DNA of 64,000 nucleotides from Prochlorococcus sp. AG-347-J20 (GCA_003281485.1 QCBW01000005.1:30382-94381), one strand, 5' to 3'; shown: positions 1-12,632, counted from the stretch's first letter. Numbers and translations are program-made. The notes: generated from the sequence alone by a model not told the origin.

Positions 1-99
1 ATTGCGAGGTCTTTTCTTGTTTATAACATAGATTTTACCTCTTCTCCTCACGATCTGATCGTCAGGACTAATTTTTTTGACTGAAGATCTGACCTTCAT
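1..99 (-). CDS. rpmJ: 50S ribosomal protein L36, partial (runs off the left edge)
   Basis: Reverse strand reads [33 protein letters not shown]; not in the ORF track because of its length. Confidence 0.95.
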   Translation of the reverse strand, partial: MKVRSSVKKISPDDQIVRRRGKIYVINKKRPRN

Positions 100-142
100 A
101 AGGTTTTAAAAATAAACGGTAATATTATATTCTACATCATCA

Positions 143-694
143 TCAAGCCATTTTTTGTTTGATTTCTGCGGAAATAGATTTTAAATCTCTATCAGCATTA
201 ATATACTCAAGCAATGAAAGATCTTTGAAATATTGAATCAATGGTTCTGTAGTTTTTTTATAAATATTAACTCTTGTTCTAATAGTCTCTTCATTGTCAT
301 CTTTTCTACCTCTTAAAAGTAATCGCTTAATTAAGACTTCTTCTGGAATATCTAAGTAAAAAACCACTTCTAAAGGCTGATTTATTTCAATTAAAACCTC
401 ATTTAATGAATTAGCTTGAGATAAATTTCTTGGGTAACCATCTAAAATCCAACCTTTATTATCTTTATTTAAATTTTGCCTTACTATTTTCAAAACAAGT
501 TCATCGCTAACAAGTTCTCCTCGATTCATAATAGCCTTTACTTCTTTACCAAGAATTGTATTCATTTCAATTTCTTTTCTTAATAATTCGCCTGTAGAAA
601 GGTGCAAATAAGAATAAGTCTGACTTAGTAATTCTGCTTGAGTTCCTTTACCTGCTCCAGGTGCTCCTAAAAATAATAATTGTTTCTTCATCAA
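143..694 (-). CDS. adk: Adenylate kinase
   Basis: P-loop [10 protein letters not shown] and LID-type sequence; adjacent to secY. Confidence 0.97.
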   Translation of the reverse strand: MMKKQLLFLGAPGAGKGTQAELLSQTYSYLHLSTGELLRKEIEMNTILGKEVKAIMNRGELVSDELVLKIVRQNLNKDNKGWILDGYPRNLSQANSLNEVLIEINQPLEVVFYLDIPEEVLIKRLLLRGRKDDNEETIRTRVNIYKKTTEPLIQYFKDLSLLEYINADRDLKSISAEIKQKMA

Positions 695-2010
695 TTGTTA
701 ATCAGCCCTTCATATCTTTGAGAAATAACATAAGTTTGAATTTGCTTAGCAGTGTCAATAGCAACACCCACAAGGATAAGCAATGAAGTTGCTCCTAAAC
801 CTTGAAAAGTCTGTACATTTGTCGCTCTCTCCACTGCAGCAGGGATTATGGCTACTGATCCAAGAAATAAACCTCCTAAAAAAGTCAACCTATTTTGTAT
901 CCCTGATAAGTAGTTTGCCGTGTTTGTTCCAGGTCTAACTCCTGGTATGGCTACTCCCCCCTTCTTTAAATTTGATGCTACATCAACTGGGTTAATAGTT
1001 AGGGATGCATAGAAATAGGAGAATCCTAATATCAAGGAGAAAAATGTAAAAGCATAGGGCCACGGATTGGAAGATCCAGGATTTAAACTACTCGCTAATT
1101 TTATTAAGACTGGATTGCCTGTCACATTTGCGATAGTGATAGGTAAAAAAATTAATGCTGATGCAAAGATTATAGGCATAACTCCTCCAGCATTTAATTT
1201 TAACGGTAAATAACTTTGCCTTGTGGGAAGTAATGTTGCACTTCCTATTTGTCTTTTTGCACTAACAATAGGGATGCGTCTCGCACCCTCCTGGACAAAA
1301 ATTATCCCAACAATGGTCAGTAAAAAGACTCCAAGTAAAACTGCTATGCCTAAAACATCTGATCGATCTCCAGTTTGAGCTTTTTCAATAGTTGAACTTA
1401 GCGCCTTTGGTAAAGTTGAGACAATATTCAAAAAAATGACTAATGACGCGCCTTGCCCTATTCCTTTTTCTGTAATTATTTCACTAAACCACATCACAAG
1501 CATTGAGCCAGTTACTAAGGCAATAGAAGTTTGCAAAACAAATGTAGTTTCACTTATACCCTGAATTGCATATTGTTTAAGAATTAAAGAAAAAATAATA
1601 CTTTGCAAAAACCCCCATCCTAGAGAAACATATCTAGTTATTTGGGCAATTTTTCTTCTACCTGCTTCTCCCTCATTTTTTTGCAAATCCTCAAGAACAG
1701 GCAATGAAGCAGTTAAAAGCTGAATAATAATTGATGCGTTGATAAAAGGAAGTATGCCCAATGCGAATATACCTAGAGTTGAAATCCCTCCGCCAGTAAA
1801 AATATCGAGAAAACCTATTAATTGGCCACCTTGATCTATAAAACTTTTAAAAGCAACCCTATCAATACCTGGCATTGGTATATAAATACCAAGTCTTACC
1901 AGAAGAAGAAGACCTAATGTTGTTAAAACTCTACTCCTAAGCTCTTTATTGAGAAACAATTGAGAAATTATTTCAGAAGCATTCGGATTTCGACTTTTGT
2001 TGACTAACAT
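691..2010 (-). CDS. secY: Preprotein translocase subunit SecY
   Basis: Multi-TM protein with SecY signatures ([18 protein letters not shown]); position in spc operon. Confidence 0.98.
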   Translation of the reverse strand: MLVNKSRNPNASEIISQLFLNKELRSRVLTTLGLLLLVRLGIYIPMPGIDRVAFKSFIDQGGQLIGFLDIFTGGGISTLGIFALGILPFINASIIIQLLTASLPVLEDLQKNEGEAGRRKIAQITRYVSLGWGFLQSIIFSLILKQYAIQGISETTFVLQTSIALVTGSMLVMWFSEIITEKGIGQGASLVIFLNIVSTLPKALSSTIEKAQTGDRSDVLGIAVLLGVFLLTIVGIIFVQEGARRIPIVSAKRQIGSATLLPTRQSYLPLKLNAGGVMPIIFASALIFLPITIANVTGNPVLIKLASSLNPGSSNPWPYAFTFFSLILGFSYFYASLTINPVDVASNLKKGGVAIPGVRPGTNTANYLSGIQNRLTFLGGLFLGSVAIIPAAVERATNVQTFQGLGATSLLILVGVAIDTAKQIQTYVISQRYEGLINN

Positions 2011-2039
2011 TTTGAGCCTTAACTAAATATTAAATAAAT

Positions 2040-2498
2040 TTATTTATTGTTTATGATCTCGCAAGATCCACCTGCATCTTCAATTTTTTGTTTTGCAACT
2101 TTTGTAAATGCATGAGCTTGTACTTTTAATTTCACATTAACTTCTCCACTACCAAGAATTTTTAGAGGAAATTTTGGCTTAAAAATTAATCCCTTCTTCA
2201 CAAGTGAGTCTAAGTTAACAGTATCGTTATCTTTGAAATCATTCAATTTACTTAAATTTACAATCGAAAAGTTTTTTTGATTAATTATTTCAAAATGCTT
2301 TAATTTTGGAACTCTTCTGTACAAAGGCATTTGTCCACCTTCAAAGCCTGGACGTGTTGGCCTTCCAGAACGTGACTTTTGTCCTCTCATTCCAAAACCG
2401 CATGAGGCACCCTGTCCAGCAGCAATTCCTCTGCCCTTTCTTAATTTTTTCTTCCTAGAGCCAGAATTTGATTTGAGTGTATTTAATGTTGAAGTCAT
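2040..2498 (-). CDS. rplO: 50S ribosomal protein L15
   Basis: [24 protein letters not shown]; start chosen at MTSTLNTL. Confidence 0.96.
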   Translation of the reverse strand: MTSTLNTLKSNSGSRKKKLRKGRGIAAGQGASCGFGMRGQKSRSGRPTRPGFEGGQMPLYRRVPKLKHFEIINQKNFSIVNLSKLNDFKDNDTVNLDSLVKKGLIFKPKFPLKILGSGEVNVKLKVQAHAFTKVAKQKIEDAGGSCEIINNK

Positions 2499-2503
2499 AG
2501 TTT

Positions 2504-3127
2504 TCAAGAATAGAGCTGTTCAAGTGAGATGCCTCTCTCCCTTGAAGCAGATTTATGGGTTCTTAATTGGGACAGAGCTACCATAGCAGCCCTTGCATTG
2601 TTTAAAGGTGTTTTACTACCCAATCTTTTTGCTAGAACATTTTTTATCCCCGCCAATTCCAGAACTGTTCTTATTGAACCCCCAGCGATTACCCCTGTAC
2701 CAGGAGCGGCTGGCCTGATCAGCACGTTTGCAGCACCATCTCTGCCTATGGATAAGGTTGGAATTGAATTATTAGGAGTTAATGGAACCCTAACAAGATT
2801 TTTTTTACCATCTGAAACTCCTTTTCTAACAGCACCAATGACATCTCCAGCTTTACCAACTCCAACTCCAACTTGACCTTTCTCATTACCAACAACAACA
2901 ATTGCTCTAAAACTCATTTTTTTTCCACCTTTGACAGTTTTAGATACGCGTCTTATTTGAACTACTCTTTCTTGCCAATCAGAATCTCTTTCAAGATTTT
3001 TTGAATCACCTCTTTTATTTCTTTTACGTTCGTTATTACGATTATTCTTTTTTTGTTCGCTAGGTTTGCTTCCAAGATTATTATCAATCTTGGATTCAGT
3101 TTCTTTTTTTGTTGGTGTTTCTGTCAT
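2504..3127 (-). CDS. rpsE: 30S ribosomal protein S5
   Basis: S5 motif [27 protein letters not shown]. Confidence 0.97.
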   Translation of the reverse strand: MTETPTKKETESKIDNNLGSKPSEQKKNNRNNERKRNKRGDSKNLERDSDWQERVVQIRRVSKTVKGGKKMSFRAIVVVGNEKGQVGVGVGKAGDVIGAVRKGVSDGKKNLVRVPLTPNNSIPTLSIGRDGAANVLIRPAAPGTGVIAGGSIRTVLELAGIKNVLAKRLGSKTPLNNARAAMVALSQLRTHKSASRERGISLEQLYS

Positions 3128-3140
3128 AATAAAAATAAAG

Positions 3141-3509
3141 TTAGAATTCTAGGCCTGCATTACGAGCAGCATCTGCTAAAGCTTTTACTCTCCCATGATA
3201 TAAATTCCCTCCGCGATCAAAAATTACTTGCTTAATACCTTTTTTTATTGCTCTCTTGGCTAATAATTTTCCAACAATGGAAGAAGAATTGCAGTCAGAA
3301 GCTAACTTATCTGATTTTTCTTTAAGTTCTTTATCGATTGTTGAAGCTGAACAAATAGTTTTTTGAGAGCTATCATCAATAACCTGGGCATAAATATGGT
3401 TATTGGAGCGAAAAACGGACAATCTTGGACGCGTTGCATCTCCAATTAAGAACCTTCTTAATCTTCTGTGTCTTTTTTGCGTTTGTAATTTTCTGGAAAG
3501 TTTGGTCAT
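3141..3509 (-). CDS. rplR: 50S ribosomal protein L18
   Basis: [20 protein letters not shown]; operon position. Confidence 0.97.
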   Translation of the reverse strand: MTKLSRKLQTQKRHRRLRRFLIGDATRPRLSVFRSNNHIYAQVIDDSSQKTICSASTIDKELKEKSDKLASDCNSSSIVGKLLAKRAIKKGIKQVIFDRGGNLYHGRVKALADAARNAGLEF

Positions 3510-3523
3510 TTTTTTAAATAGAA

Positions 3524-4063
3524 TTATTTTTTGCCAGATTTACCAGCTTTTCTGAGAATTCTCTCATCATGGTATTTAATTCCTTTTCCTTTGTAAGGCT
3601 CTGGAGGTCTAATTGATCTGATTTTTGCTGCTTCATTACCAACAATTTCCTTATCAATTCCAGATACGGTAACGTTTGTATTACTCTCAACATTGTATGT
3701 TATACCATCAGGGGGGATCATTTCTACAGGATGACTATATCCTGCACTTACAACAAGATTTTTTCCTTTTACTTGTGCTCTAGATCCAACACCAACAATT
3801 TCAAGTTTTTTTGAAAACCCTTGACTTACACCTTCAACCATATTCGCAATTAAAGCTCTACATAAACCATGTCTTTGCCTTGAGTGTATTTTGGTTGAAG
3901 TAGGGCTTACAAAGACAGTATTATCTTTTTTATCAAAACTAACTCCCTCAGGCATAAGACGTTTTAATTCGCCCTTGGGACCTTTAACTGTAACAGTTAA
4001 TCCTTCAAATTCAACTGTAACTTTATCTGGAATAATTACTGGGGTTTTTCCGATTCTTGACAT
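3524..4063 (-). CDS. rplF: 50S ribosomal protein L6
   Basis: [15 protein letters not shown] and C-terminal [12 protein letters not shown]. Confidence 0.97.
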   Translation of the reverse strand: MSRIGKTPVIIPDKVTVEFEGLTVTVKGPKGELKRLMPEGVSFDKKDNTVFVSPTSTKIHSRQRHGLCRALIANMVEGVSQGFSKKLEIVGVGSRAQVKGKNLVVSAGYSHPVEMIPPDGITYNVESNTNVTVSGIDKEIVGNEAAKIRSIRPPEPYKGKGIKYHDERILRKAGKSGKK

Positions 4064-4075
4064 GATTAATTCTCC

Positions 4076-4477
4076 TTAATAAACATAGCAAAGGACTTCG
4101 CCACCAATGCCTTGCTTTCTGGCGTCTCGATCACTCATCACACCTTTAGAAGTTGAGATGATTGCAACTCCGAGACCTCCAAGAACTTTTGGTAAGCCTC
4201 TAGTATTTTTATAAATTCTCAAACCAGGTTTACTTACTCTTTGCATAGATCGGATAGTGGGGAATTTATTTTTACCACTATATTTTAGTCCAAGTATTAT
4301 TTGAGATTTATAACCTTCACCTTCCTCATTTATCTCAGAAATGAAACCTTCTTTTTGGAGCACTTTGGCAATGCTTAAAGAAATTTTTGAACCTGGGATA
4401 GATGTAGTTGTATGCTTTTTTTGACTCGCATTTCTAATTCGAGTAAGCATATCTGAAATAGGATCGTGATTTGACAT
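4076..4477 (-). CDS. rpsH: 30S ribosomal protein S8
   Basis: [14 protein letters not shown]-terminal [11 protein letters not shown]. Confidence 0.97.
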   Translation of the reverse strand: MSNHDPISDMLTRIRNASQKKHTTTSIPGSKISLSIAKVLQKEGFISEINEEGEGYKSQIILGLKYSGKNKFPTIRSMQRVSKPGLRIYKNTRGLPKVLGGLGVAIISTSKGVMSDRDARKQGIGGEVLCYVY

Positions 4478-4486
4478 AGTTTTAAT

Positions 4487-5026
4487 TTAATTCTTACTAA
4501 AAGGCATTCCTAACTCTTGCAAAAGAGCCTTACCTTCTTGATCTGATCTTGCACTAGTGACAATAGTAATATCCATACCTCTTATTGAATCTATTTTATC
4601 AAAAGAGATTTCAGGAAAAATCAATTGCTCTTTTACTCCAACGGTGTAATTCCCTCTCCCATCAAAACTTTTTGGATTAACACCTCTAAAGTCTCTTATT
4701 CTTGGTAGAGCTAGATTTATAAATCTCTCCAAAAAAGAATACATTCTGTCTCCCCTTAAAGTTACAGTACAACCAATAGGCATTCCTTCACGAATTTTAA
4801 AACCCGCTATAGCTTTTTTTGCCCTAGTTACTAAGGCTTTTTGTCCTGTAATTGTTGCCATTTCATTTAAAGAGGCTTCAAGAGATTTAGAATTTGAAGC
4901 TGCTTCACCAAGTCCCCGATTAATGTTAACTTTAACAACTTTAGGCACTTGATGAATATTTTTAAGACCAAGATCCTTTAATAGTTTTGGTCTTATTGTT
5001 TCTTTGTAGCGATTTTTTAGAGTCAT
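4487..5026 (-). CDS. rplE: 50S ribosomal protein L5
   Basis: L5 signature with [18 protein letters not shown]. Confidence 0.97.
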   Translation of the reverse strand: MTLKNRYKETIRPKLLKDLGLKNIHQVPKVVKVNINRGLGEAASNSKSLEASLNEMATITGQKALVTRAKKAIAGFKIREGMPIGCTVTLRGDRMYSFLERFINLALPRIRDFRGVNPKSFDGRGNYTVGVKEQLIFPEISFDKIDSIRGMDITIVTSARSDQEGKALLQELGMPFSKN

Positions 5027-5100
5027 AATTTTTTGTTAATTCTGGTCTTTGTCAGAATTGATAAATTAGGAAAAGTTGAATTCTGGTTTCTGATGAAAAA

Positions 5101-5457
5101 TTAATCAATTACTTCACCAGTTTTCTTTAATCTCCTTTTCTTAACTCCCTCTTTATCAATAAAGTACTCAATCTTACTTGTGAGATTTTTATCTTTTGAA
5201 AAGAACATCACATTTGATGCATGTAAAGATGCTTCTTCAGTGAGTATTCTGCCAGTTTCTCCTTCCTGAGTTGGCTTTACATGTTTTGTCCTAAGATTAA
5301 TTCCCTTAACAACAACTCTATTTTCAAGAGGGATAGTTTTTAAAACCTCACCGGTTTTTCCTTTATCCTTGCCATTTATTACTTTTACCAAATCTCCAGT
5401 TTTGATTCTCATTTTTATCCTTTGGAAATTTTTCTTTTGTTTTAATGAATTCAGCAT
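5101..5457 (-). CDS. rplX: 50S ribosomal protein L24
   Basis: KOW motif [18 protein letters not shown]; start may be the internal MRIKTGD. Confidence 0.95.
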   Translation of the reverse strand: MLNSLKQKKNFQRIKMRIKTGDLVKVINGKDKGKTGEVLKTIPLENRVVVKGINLRTKHVKPTQEGETGRILTEEASLHASNVMFFSKDKNLTSKIEYFIDKEGVKKRRLKKTGEVID

Positions 5458-5823
5458 TTAAATAACCTCCGGAGCAAGAGAAACTATCTTGGTATAGTTT
5501 TTATCCCGCAGCTCTCTGGCTACAGGACCAAAAACTCTAGTACCTTTTGGATTCTTATCTTCGTTAATCAAAACGGCAGCATTATCATCAAATCTAATTG
5601 AATTACCAGTATTTCTTCTTAATGTTGCTTTCGTTCTTACTATAACTGCTTTTACAACTTCAGATTTCTTTACTGCCATATTTGGAAGTGCATCTTTAAC
5701 TGTTGCTACAATTACATCCCCAACATGCGCATACCTTCTATTAGATCCTAGAACCCTAATACATTGGAGTCTTTTAGCGCCACTATTATCAGCAACTGTC
5801 AAATAACTTTCTTGTTGAATCAT
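5458..5823 (-). CDS. rplN: 50S ribosomal protein L14
   Basis: [26 protein letters not shown]. Confidence 0.97.
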   Translation of the reverse strand: MIQQESYLTVADNSGAKRLQCIRVLGSNRRYAHVGDVIVATVKDALPNMAVKKSEVVKAVIVRTKATLRRNTGNSIRFDDNAAVLINEDKNPKGTRVFGPVARELRDKNYTKIVSLAPEVI

Positions 5824-6086
5824 TTTTTAACCTCCTCTTTTTGATTCGTTTTATTAAGGATTTCTTCTATTGCCCATCTTTTATGGGCGCTAAGCGGTCT
5901 AGTTTCTTTAATCTTGACTCGATCACCTAAAACACATGTATTTTCTGGATCATGTGCCTTATATCTTGTGGTTCTACTTACAATTTTCTTGTAAGTAGGA
6001 TGAGGATATCTGTTAATAACAGCTACAACAACTGTTTTATCCATTTTGTCGCTGACAACAGTGCCAATTCTTTCTTTAAGTGCCAT
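5820..6086 (-). CDS. rpsQ: 30S ribosomal protein S17
   Basis: [16 protein letters not shown]. Confidence 0.96.
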   Translation of the reverse strand: MALKERIGTVVSDKMDKTVVVAVINRYPHPTYKKIVSRTTRYKAHDPENTCVLGDRVKIKETRPLSAHKRWAIEEILNKTNQKEEVKK

Positions 6087-6095
6087 AACTAATAA

Positions 6096-6314
6096 TTAAT
6101 CAGGAGTTGTTTTAGGAGCAGATTGTGTCTTACTGAGAGTTAATAATTGAGCAACTTGTTTCTTGATGATTTTGAATTTATGAGTTTCATTAAGCTGTCT
6201 AGTAGCTTGCTTGAATCTCAAATCAAAGAGATCTTTTCTTAATTGATCAATTTTTTCAGTAATTTGAGCAGAATTTAATTTTTTAAATTCTTTAAGCGAC
6301 TCTGAGTTTTTCAT
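6096..6314 (-). CDS. rpmC: 50S ribosomal protein L29
   Basis: L29 helical pattern ([17 protein letters not shown]); operon position. Confidence 0.94.
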   Translation of the reverse strand: MKNSESLKEFKKLNSAQITEKIDQLRKDLFDLRFKQATRQLNETHKFKIIKKQVAQLLTLSKTQSAPKTTPD

Positions 6315-6778
6315 TGTTTAACCTCCTCTTGAGATTCTTTACTATTTTTTGTCGCCTCTGGATTTTTATCAATTGAGATAAATTTTGTTTTTACAGGAAG
6401 TTTGTATTGAGCGAGACGCATAGCTTCCTTTGCAATTTCCTCAGTGATATCCTCACCACCCATTTCAAAAAGGATTCTGCCTGGTTTAACAACTGCGACC
6501 CAAAACTCTGGATTACCTTTACCAGAACCCATTCTAGTTTCGGCAGGTCTCATGGTTACGGGTTTATCAGGAAATATTCTTATCCAGATTTGACCTCCAC
6601 GTTTTATATATCTTGTCATAGCTCGTCTACTTGCCTCAATCTGACGTGCAGTTACCCACCCACAGTCTTGAGCTTGGAGAGCAAATTGACCGAAAGCAAT
6701 AGTATTACCCTTTGAGGCAACTCCCCTCATTCTGCCTCTGTGCTGTTTACGAAATTTAGTACGTTTTGGACTAAGCAT
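6311..6778 (-). CDS. rplP: 50S ribosomal protein L16
   Basis: [19 protein letters not shown]. Confidence 0.98.
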   Translation of the reverse strand: MLSPKRTKFRKQHRGRMRGVASKGNTIAFGQFALQAQDCGWVTARQIEASRRAMTRYIKRGGQIWIRIFPDKPVTMRPAETRMGSGKGNPEFWVAVVKPGRILFEMGGEDITEEIAKEAMRLAQYKLPVKTKFISIDKNPEATKNSKESQEEVKQ

Positions 6779-6789
6779 TTTTATACCTC

Positions 6790-7521
6790 CTATGAATTCT
6801 CATTTGAACGATCCTCAAATTCCTGAGGTCTTCTGCTAGCTTTCCTCTTAGGACTTGCACCTACAGGGATTGTTTGTTCTTCTTTAGGGAGAACTTCACC
6901 TTTGAAAACCCAAACTTTTATGCCTAGAACACCGTAAGTAGTATTAGCTTCACGTGTTGCATAGTCAATTTCTGCTCTCAAAGTATGCAAAGGTACTCTA
7001 CCTTCTCTAGTCCATTCAGTTCTAGCTATTTCAGCGCCATTTAACCTTCCCCCCACTTGTATTTTAAGACCTAAAACTCCAGCTCTTTGAGCTCTTTGTA
7101 AGGCCATCCTAATGGTTCTTCTAAATGCGACTCTTTTTTCCAGTTGTTGAGCAATATATTCAGCGAGTAAAAAAGCATCTGCATCTACTCTCTCAACTTC
7201 TACAACGTTTATTCTAACTTGCCTTGTCCTATCGCCTATGGTTTTTTGAATTCCAGATCTTAATTCTTCAATACCACTTCCTTGTCTTCCAACTATTACA
7301 CCTGGTCTTGCTGTTTTTAATTCAAGTTCCAATTGATCAGCTTTTCTAGCTATTAACACATCGCTGATTCCCGCTGCACCGTATTTTTTCTGGATGAAAT
7401 TGCGAATTTTAAAGTCTTCTTGGAGAAGAATTGGATATGTCTTTGAAGTCGCAAACCATTTTGAGCGATGTTCTTGTGTAATTCCTAATCTTAATCCTGA
7501 AGGATGAATTTTATGTCCCAT
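6790..7521 (-). CDS. rpsC: 30S ribosomal protein S3
   Basis: [24 protein letters not shown]. Confidence 0.98.
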   Translation of the reverse strand: MGHKIHPSGLRLGITQEHRSKWFATSKTYPILLQEDFKIRNFIQKKYGAAGISDVLIARKADQLELELKTARPGVIVGRQGSGIEELRSGIQKTIGDRTRQVRINVVEVERVDADAFLLAEYIAQQLEKRVAFRRTIRMALQRAQRAGVLGLKIQVGGRLNGAEIARTEWTREGRVPLHTLRAEIDYATREANTTYGVLGIKVWVFKGEVLPKEEQTIPVGASPKRKASRRPQEFEDRSNENS

Positions 7522-7907
7522 TAGTTTTGTACCTCCGCATTTGTTTGAGTAAGAGCAGATTCAACAGAAATACTGATGTGGCAAGTCTGTTTTTTGATTG
7601 AAAAAGCTCGACCTTGAGCTCTGGGCCTGTATCTTTTCATGACAGGACCACTATTAGCCCATGCAGAAGAAATTACTAGGGTAGATGGATCCATGCCAAG
7701 ATTATGCTCTGCATTAGCAACCGCAGATCTCAGAACTTTAGTAATGGGATCAGTAGATCTGTAAGGCATAAACTCCAACATAATCAATGCATCTCTATAG
7801 GACCTACCCCTTATCTGATCCAAAACTCTTCTCACTTTAGAGGCTGATCCTCGAATGTAATTTCCATGAGCAATGGCTGTTTTTTTTGTTTCAGGTGTTT
7901 TTGTCAT
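7521..7907 (-). CDS. rplV: 50S ribosomal protein L22
   Basis: L22 signature [22 protein letters not shown]. Confidence 0.97.
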   Translation of the reverse strand: MTKTPETKKTAIAHGNYIRGSASKVRRVLDQIRGRSYRDALIMLEFMPYRSTDPITKVLRSAVANAEHNLGMDPSTLVISSAWANSGPVMKRYRPRAQGRAFSIKKQTCHISISVESALTQTNAEVQN

Positions 7908-8182
7908 GATTTTGCTCCTTTCTTATCTCTTATATGACCTCGATAAGTGCGTGTAGGAGCAAATTCACCGAGTTTATGACCAATCATTTGTTCAGTAATA
8001 AATACTGGAATGTGAGTCTTGCCATTATGTACAGCTATAGTGTGACCGATCATTACAGGTAATATTGTAGAGGATCTCGACCAAGTTTTAATAACAGACT
8101 TGTCATTATCGGTATTTTGTTTTTCTACCTTCTTGAGCAGGCTATCTGCTATAAAAGGTCCTTTTTTTAGTGAACGTCCCAT
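7904..8182 (-). CDS. rpsS: 30S ribosomal protein S19
   Basis: [18 protein letters not shown]; the listed ORF is over-extended at its N-terminus. Confidence 0.97.
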   Translation of the reverse strand: MGRSLKKGPFIADSLLKKVEKQNTDNDKSVIKTWSRSSTILPVMIGHTIAVHNGKTHIPVFITEQMIGHKLGEFAPTRTYRGHIRDKKGAKS

Positions 8183-8219
8183 GATTATGTAATAGAAATT
8201 GAAATAATAAATGAAGTAA

Positions 8220-9083
8220 TCAAGAGTCTCTTCCTCCTCTACTCCTCTTAGAAACACGACGACGTCTTCGAACTACTAATTTATTACTTGGTTTGTTCTT
8301 TTTACGTGTCTTTAACCCTAGAGCTGGTTTACCCCATGGAGTAACAGGACCTGCTCTACCAATTGGTGCTTTTCCCTCTCCTCCTCCATGTGGATGATCA
8401 CATGGGTTCATTACACTTCCTCTTACTTGAGGCCTTCTACCAAGCCATCTTCTTCTGCCTGCTTTACCTAAGCTAGTATTTCTTATTTCTGAGTTACCAA
8501 CTTCTCCAAGTGTTGCGTAACATTCTTTTCTAACAAGTCTTACCTCAGTAGATGGGAGTTTTAAAGCAACATAATCTCCCTCTTTTGCCATAACTTGAGC
8601 ACTAGCTCCCGCGGATCTAACCATCTGAGCACCTCTTCCTGCATATAACTCAACACAATGAACACTTGATCCTAATGGCATAACAGAAAGTGGCATCGCA
8701 TTTCCATCTTCAATTGGAACACTTTCTCCAGATATGACATTTTGTCCTACCTTTACTCCAGCTGGAGCGATAATGTATCTTTTCTCTCCATCTTCGTAAA
8801 ATAAAAGTGCAAGCCTTGCATTTCTATGAGGATCGTAGTGTATAGCAGCAACCTTAGCATTAATATTTCGTTTGTCTCTTCTGAAATCGACTAATCTATA
8901 TTGCCTTTTGTGACCACCTCCTCGATGACGACAAGTAATAACTCCTCGATTATTTCTCCCTTTTACTCTATGTTTTGAAACTATGAGTGATCTTTCAGGT
9001 TTTGCACTTGTTATTTCACTAAAATCAGTAACTACTCTCTGTCTAGTGCCAGGTGTATAAGGTTTAAATTTACGAATTGCCAT
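8220..9083 (-). CDS. rplB: 50S ribosomal protein L2
   Basis: [30 protein letters not shown]. Confidence 0.98.
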   Translation of the reverse strand: MAIRKFKPYTPGTRQRVVTDFSEITSAKPERSLIVSKHRVKGRNNRGVITCRHRGGGHKRQYRLVDFRRDKRNINAKVAAIHYDPHRNARLALLFYEDGEKRYIIAPAGVKVGQNVISGESVPIEDGNAMPLSVMPLGSSVHCVELYAGRGAQMVRSAGASAQVMAKEGDYVALKLPSTEVRLVRKECYATLGEVGNSEIRNTSLGKAGRRRWLGRRPQVRGSVMNPCDHPHGGGEGKAPIGRAGPVTPWGKPALGLKTRKKNKPSNKLVVRRRRRVSKRSRGGRDS

Positions 9084-9095
9084 GATTAAAACTCC

Positions 9096-9398
9096 TTAAG
9101 ATTCTGGAAATAGTTGGATTTTGTCTCCTTCAGCAAGACGTACAATAGCCTTCTTGACCTGAGAACGTTTACCGGAGAATTTCCCGACTCTTCTTGTTCT
9201 CCTAGGAGGATTCATAGTGTTAACGCCTATGACTTTAACACTGAACAAGGCTTCAATAGCAGCCTTAATTTGTGGTTTTGCCGCCCTGTGATCAACTTCA
9301 AAAGTATATTGGTTAAGATCTAGAGCGTTTGTAGCTTTTTCGGTAATAACTGGCTTACGTATTACATCAGCTAAACGAGAATCGAATAATTTGCTCAT
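9096..9398 (-). CDS. rplW: 50S ribosomal protein L23
   Basis: [24 protein letters not shown]. Confidence 0.96.
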   Translation of the reverse strand: MSKLFDSRLADVIRKPVITEKATNALDLNQYTFEVDHRAAKPQIKAAIEALFSVKVIGVNTMNPPRRTRRVGKFSGKRSQVKKAIVRLAEGDKIQLFPES

Positions 9399-10027
9399 GA
9401 TGCATAAACCTCCTGAATTTTATTTATTGCTGATTGGCCTATGACCAACTTATTAGCATTGAGAATATCAAATACATTTAATTGATCGGCGGCTATTAAT
9501 TTTACTTTTTCAATATTATTTATGGATTTTCTGATTACATCAGAGGGACTATCAAGAATAACTAAAACTTTTTCAGTTTTTTGTATTCCTAATCGCGCAA
9601 GGCCATTAACGATATCACTTGTTTTGGGTTGCTTAATAGTGGATCCAAAATCTTCAACAGCCTTCATATCAGATACTCTGGACATAAGTGCTGTTCTTAA
9701 TGCTAATCTGCGTTCCTTTCGGTTCATATCAAGATTGTAAGAACGTGGCTTTGGTCCAAAAATAATTCCACCACCAGGTCTTAAGGGTGTTCTTATTGAT
9801 CCTTGACGAGCTCTTCCTGTACCTTTCTGTTTATATGGCTTTCTACCACCACCTCGTACTTCAGATCTTGTCAAAGTTGATGCAGTACCTTGTCTCTTAT
9901 TTGCTAATTGCCTAAGAACTGCTCTATGAATTAAGTCTGCCGAAGAAGTTTCCTTCGCAACAGCTAAATTAAGAGTAACTTTGCCTGATTTTTTACCATC
10001 CCACTTAAGAGTATCGAGTGTTGTCAT
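9395..10027 (-). CDS. rplD: 50S ribosomal protein L4
   Basis: [23 protein letters not shown]. Confidence 0.97.
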   Translation of the reverse strand: MTTLDTLKWDGKKSGKVTLNLAVAKETSSADLIHRAVLRQLANKRQGTASTLTRSEVRGGGRKPYKQKGTGRARQGSIRTPLRPGGGIIFGPKPRSYNLDMNRKERRLALRTALMSRVSDMKAVEDFGSTIKQPKTSDIVNGLARLGIQKTEKVLVILDSPSDVIRKSINNIEKVKLIAADQLNVFDILNANKLVIGQSAINKIQEVYAS

Positions 10028-10677
10028 GATTTTTGACCTCCTTTTTTACCTACAACATTATTTGGCTTAATGTTGACAATTGAGCCCGGCTTACCTGGAA
10101 CAGAACCTTTAACAACAAGTAAGTTTTTTTGGTCATCAATTTTTAAAACTAACAAACCTTTTGTAGTTATCTGTTTCCCTCCATATCTTCCTGCCATTCT
10201 TTTACCAGGATAAATTCTCCCTGGTGTTGTTCCTGCTCCGGTAGAACCTGGAGCTCTATGATTTTTTGAACCATGACTCATGGGACCTCTGCTGAAGCCA
10301 TGTCTTTTCTGGTAACCAGAAAAACCTCTACCCATAGATTTACCACTGATATCAACTTTCTGGCCGACCTCAAAGTTTTTAACAGTTATTTGATTTCCAA
10401 TTTCATAAGTTGCAGTTTCTTCAACCCTATATTCTTTCAAATGCTTTAAAAGTTCTTCACCTGATTTCAGTAAATGTCCCTTTTCAGGTTTGCTAATATG
10501 CTTATCTTTGGAAAAGCCATAACCTATTTGGACGGCAGTGTAACCATCCAAATCAGTAGTTTTTAATTGCGTGACACGGCAAGGGCCAGCCTCAATAAGA
10601 GTAACTGGTACAGCTTTACCGTCGTCGTCGAAAAGTTGGGACATTCCCAATTTCTTTCCTAAAATTCCTATAGACAT
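10024..10677 (-). CDS. rplC: 50S ribosomal protein L3
   Basis: [33 protein letters not shown]; first gene of this minus-strand cluster. Confidence 0.98.
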   Translation of the reverse strand: MSIGILGKKLGMSQLFDDDGKAVPVTLIEAGPCRVTQLKTTDLDGYTAVQIGYGFSKDKHISKPEKGHLLKSGEELLKHLKEYRVEETATYEIGNQITVKNFEVGQKVDISGKSMGRGFSGYQKRHGFSRGPMSHGSKNHRAPGSTGAGTTPGRIYPGKRMAGRYGGKQITTKGLLVLKIDDQKNLLVVKGSVPGKPGSIVNIKPNNVVGKKGGQKS

Positions 10678-10920
10678 AAGACTAAATTAGGCTAGCTCGT
10701 AATAATTTTTTTATTATCAACACTCTTTAGTTATTAGGGTGAAGTTAATAAAAAAACAATTAATTAAGGTTGAGACTTACCTGAACACAGATAGTTTCTC
10801 TTGGGATAAACCCACCTGAGTTTTTTAACGAAGCGCTAAAAAATGTGAAATTTGTAGAGGCTCGGCTAGCTTGCGAGCTTAAAAATTCACTGAATTACAA
10901 TTGTACATCATCAAGTACCA

Positions 10921-10940
10921 TAAAATAAAATAAAATAAAA
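10921..10940. repeat. (TAAAA)x4 microsatellite 20 bp before the ndhN start
   Basis: taaaataaaataaaataaaa read directly. Confidence 0.95.
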
Positions 10941-10960
10941 TATAAATAAAGGAAATTTTT

Positions 10961-11437
10961 ATGCCATTACTTCTCACAGGGAAAAAGTTTCATAACGATT
11001 TAAAAACTAACAAATGTCTTGCAATGTTTGCTCCCCTTGAAGGTGGTTATGAAACACGTCTTTTGAGAAGAATGAGGACCAAAGGCTTTAAAACTTTTAT
11101 CACCTCAGCAAGGGGGCTTGGAGATCCAGAAGTCTTCTTGCTCAAATTACATGGCGTAAGACCACCTCACCTTGGTCATCAAAGCGTAGGAAGAAATGGC
11201 GCTCTTGGGGAAGTTCAACAAGTAATCCCTCAAGCTTCTGAATTATTTAATGAAAATGATAAGAATAAATTACTTTGGTTGTTAGAAGGACAAGTATTGT
11301 CTCAATCTGAATTAGAGAGCTTAATAGAGATTTGTACTAAAGATAACAAACTTAAAATTGTCGTTGAAATGGGAGGTTCAAGAAAACTTGAATGGATGCC
11401 ATTAACTGATTATATTTTGGATGAATTTGAAAGTTAA
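10961..11437 (+). CDS. ndhN: NAD(P)H-quinone oxidoreductase subunit N
   Basis: [42 protein letters not shown]. Confidence 0.93.
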   Translation: MPLLLTGKKFHNDLKTNKCLAMFAPLEGGYETRLLRRMRTKGFKTFITSARGLGDPEVFLLKLHGVRPPHLGHQSVGRNGALGEVQQVIPQASELFNENDKNKLLWLLEGQVLSQSELESLIEICTKDNKLKIVVEMGGSRKLEWMPLTDYILDEFES

Positions 11438-11442
11438 ATTTT

Positions 11443-12441
11443 TTGCTTAAAACCAAAAACAAAAAAGATAAATGGATTAAGTTGATTTGTGGCGCCAGCA
11501 ATGAAGATATTGTTGCTATCGAAGATTTATGTGCAATCTATACTGCTGCTGGTGTCGACTACATAGATGTAGCCGCAGAAGAATCTATAGTTCATGCAGC
11601 AAGAAAAGGAATCGATTGGGCTAAAAAAGTCTTTAAAAACTCTCCTGGATTAATGCTAAGCATTAGTGATGGTAAAGATATCCACTTTCGTAAAGCAAAA
11701 TTTGATCCATTAAAATGTCCATCTCATTGTCCAAGACCATGCGAAAAAGTATGTCCCACCTTTGCAATTGATAATTCTGGAATAAAAGAGAGTAAATGTT
11801 ATGGATGTGGAAGATGTTTAAATAGCTGTCCCCTAAATCTAATTAGTGAATATGAATATAATTTATTAAAAGATGATTTAGCATTAACACTTCAAAAAAT
11901 TAAGCCTAATGCATTAGAAATTCATACAGAAATTAATCGGATTGACTCTTTTACAAAAGTTGTAAAAATCCTTAAAAGTTCTGGAACGAAATTAGAAAAG
12001 ATATCTATCAGTTGTGGATTAAATCAATCTTTAAAAAAATCACAAGAGCCCTCAGATCTTTTGAAAGCTCTTTGGGAAAGATATGAAATTCTTATTGAAC
12101 TTGATATTCCCCTTATTTGGCAGCTAGATGGAAGGCCAATGTCTGGCGATCTTGCCCCGACAACCAGCAGAGATGCAGTTAAGTTGTTTGAAGAAATCGG
12201 TTCAGATCTTCCACCAGGATTAATTCAATTGGCAGGAGGAACAAATGAAAAAACGCATGAATTTTTAAAGTCAAATAATCTTCCAGACGGAATAGCATTT
12301 GGAAGTGCTGCTAGAAAAATTATGCAGCCCCTTATTGAATTTGCTCACAAAAATAACAAAAGACTTTATGAGTATCCTGAAAAAATGGCTTTAGCGATCA
12401 AAAAAGCCCAGAAATTTATAAAGCCATGGAAATCTATCTAA
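11443..12441 (+). CDS. ldpA: LdpA-like iron-sulfur protein (light-dependent period)
   Basis: TTG start; two ferredoxin-like Cys clusters (CPSHCPRPCEKVCP, CYGCGRCLNSCP); adjacent to ndhN. Confidence 0.8.
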   Translation: MLKTKNKKDKWIKLICGASNEDIVAIEDLCAIYTAAGVDYIDVAAEESIVHAARKGIDWAKKVFKNSPGLMLSISDGKDIHFRKAKFDPLKCPSHCPRPCEKVCPTFAIDNSGIKESKCYGCGRCLNSCPLNLISEYEYNLLKDDLALTLQKIKPNALEIHTEINRIDSFTKVVKILKSSGTKLEKISISCGLNQSLKKSQEPSDLLKALWERYEILIELDIPLIWQLDGRPMSGDLAPTTSRDAVKLFEEIGSDLPPGLIQLAGGTNEKTHEFLKSNNLPDGIAFGSAARKIMQPLIEFAHKNNKRLYEYPEKMALAIKKAQKFIKPWKSI

Positions 12442-12544
12442 TTCAAAAAATATTTTTATTTTTCAGATTCTTCGCCGTGTTTATAAAAACTTTGTATTTT
12501 TTTGATAGAAAAATATCTTTTCGTGTATTAAGATATAAGTCCAA

Positions 12545-12616
12545 TGGGCCGTCGCCAAGTGGTAAGGCATCGGGTTTTGGTCTCGACATTCCTAGGTTCG
12601 AATCCTAGCGGCCCAG
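12545..12616 (+). tRNA. tRNA-Gln (TTG)
   Basis: TGGGCCG...CGGCCCA acceptor stem, TTG anticodon in the cggg-ttTTGgt loop, GTTCGAATC T-arm. Confidence 0.95.
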
Positions 12617-12632
12617 TTCTAATTTTCAATTA

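Noticed and set aside
2529-2876. 115-aa plus-strand ORF
   Set aside because: Antisense shadow of rpsE
10901-10919. LexA-box-like GTAC...GTAC before ndhN (TTGTACATCATCAAGTACC)
   Set aside because: Spacing between GTAC halves is 8 nt rather than the 4 nt of the cyanobacterial consensus
12426-12608. 60-aa ORF on the plus strand
   Set aside because: Overlaps the ldpA end and tRNA-Gln; PSGKASGFGLDIPRFES is translated tRNA
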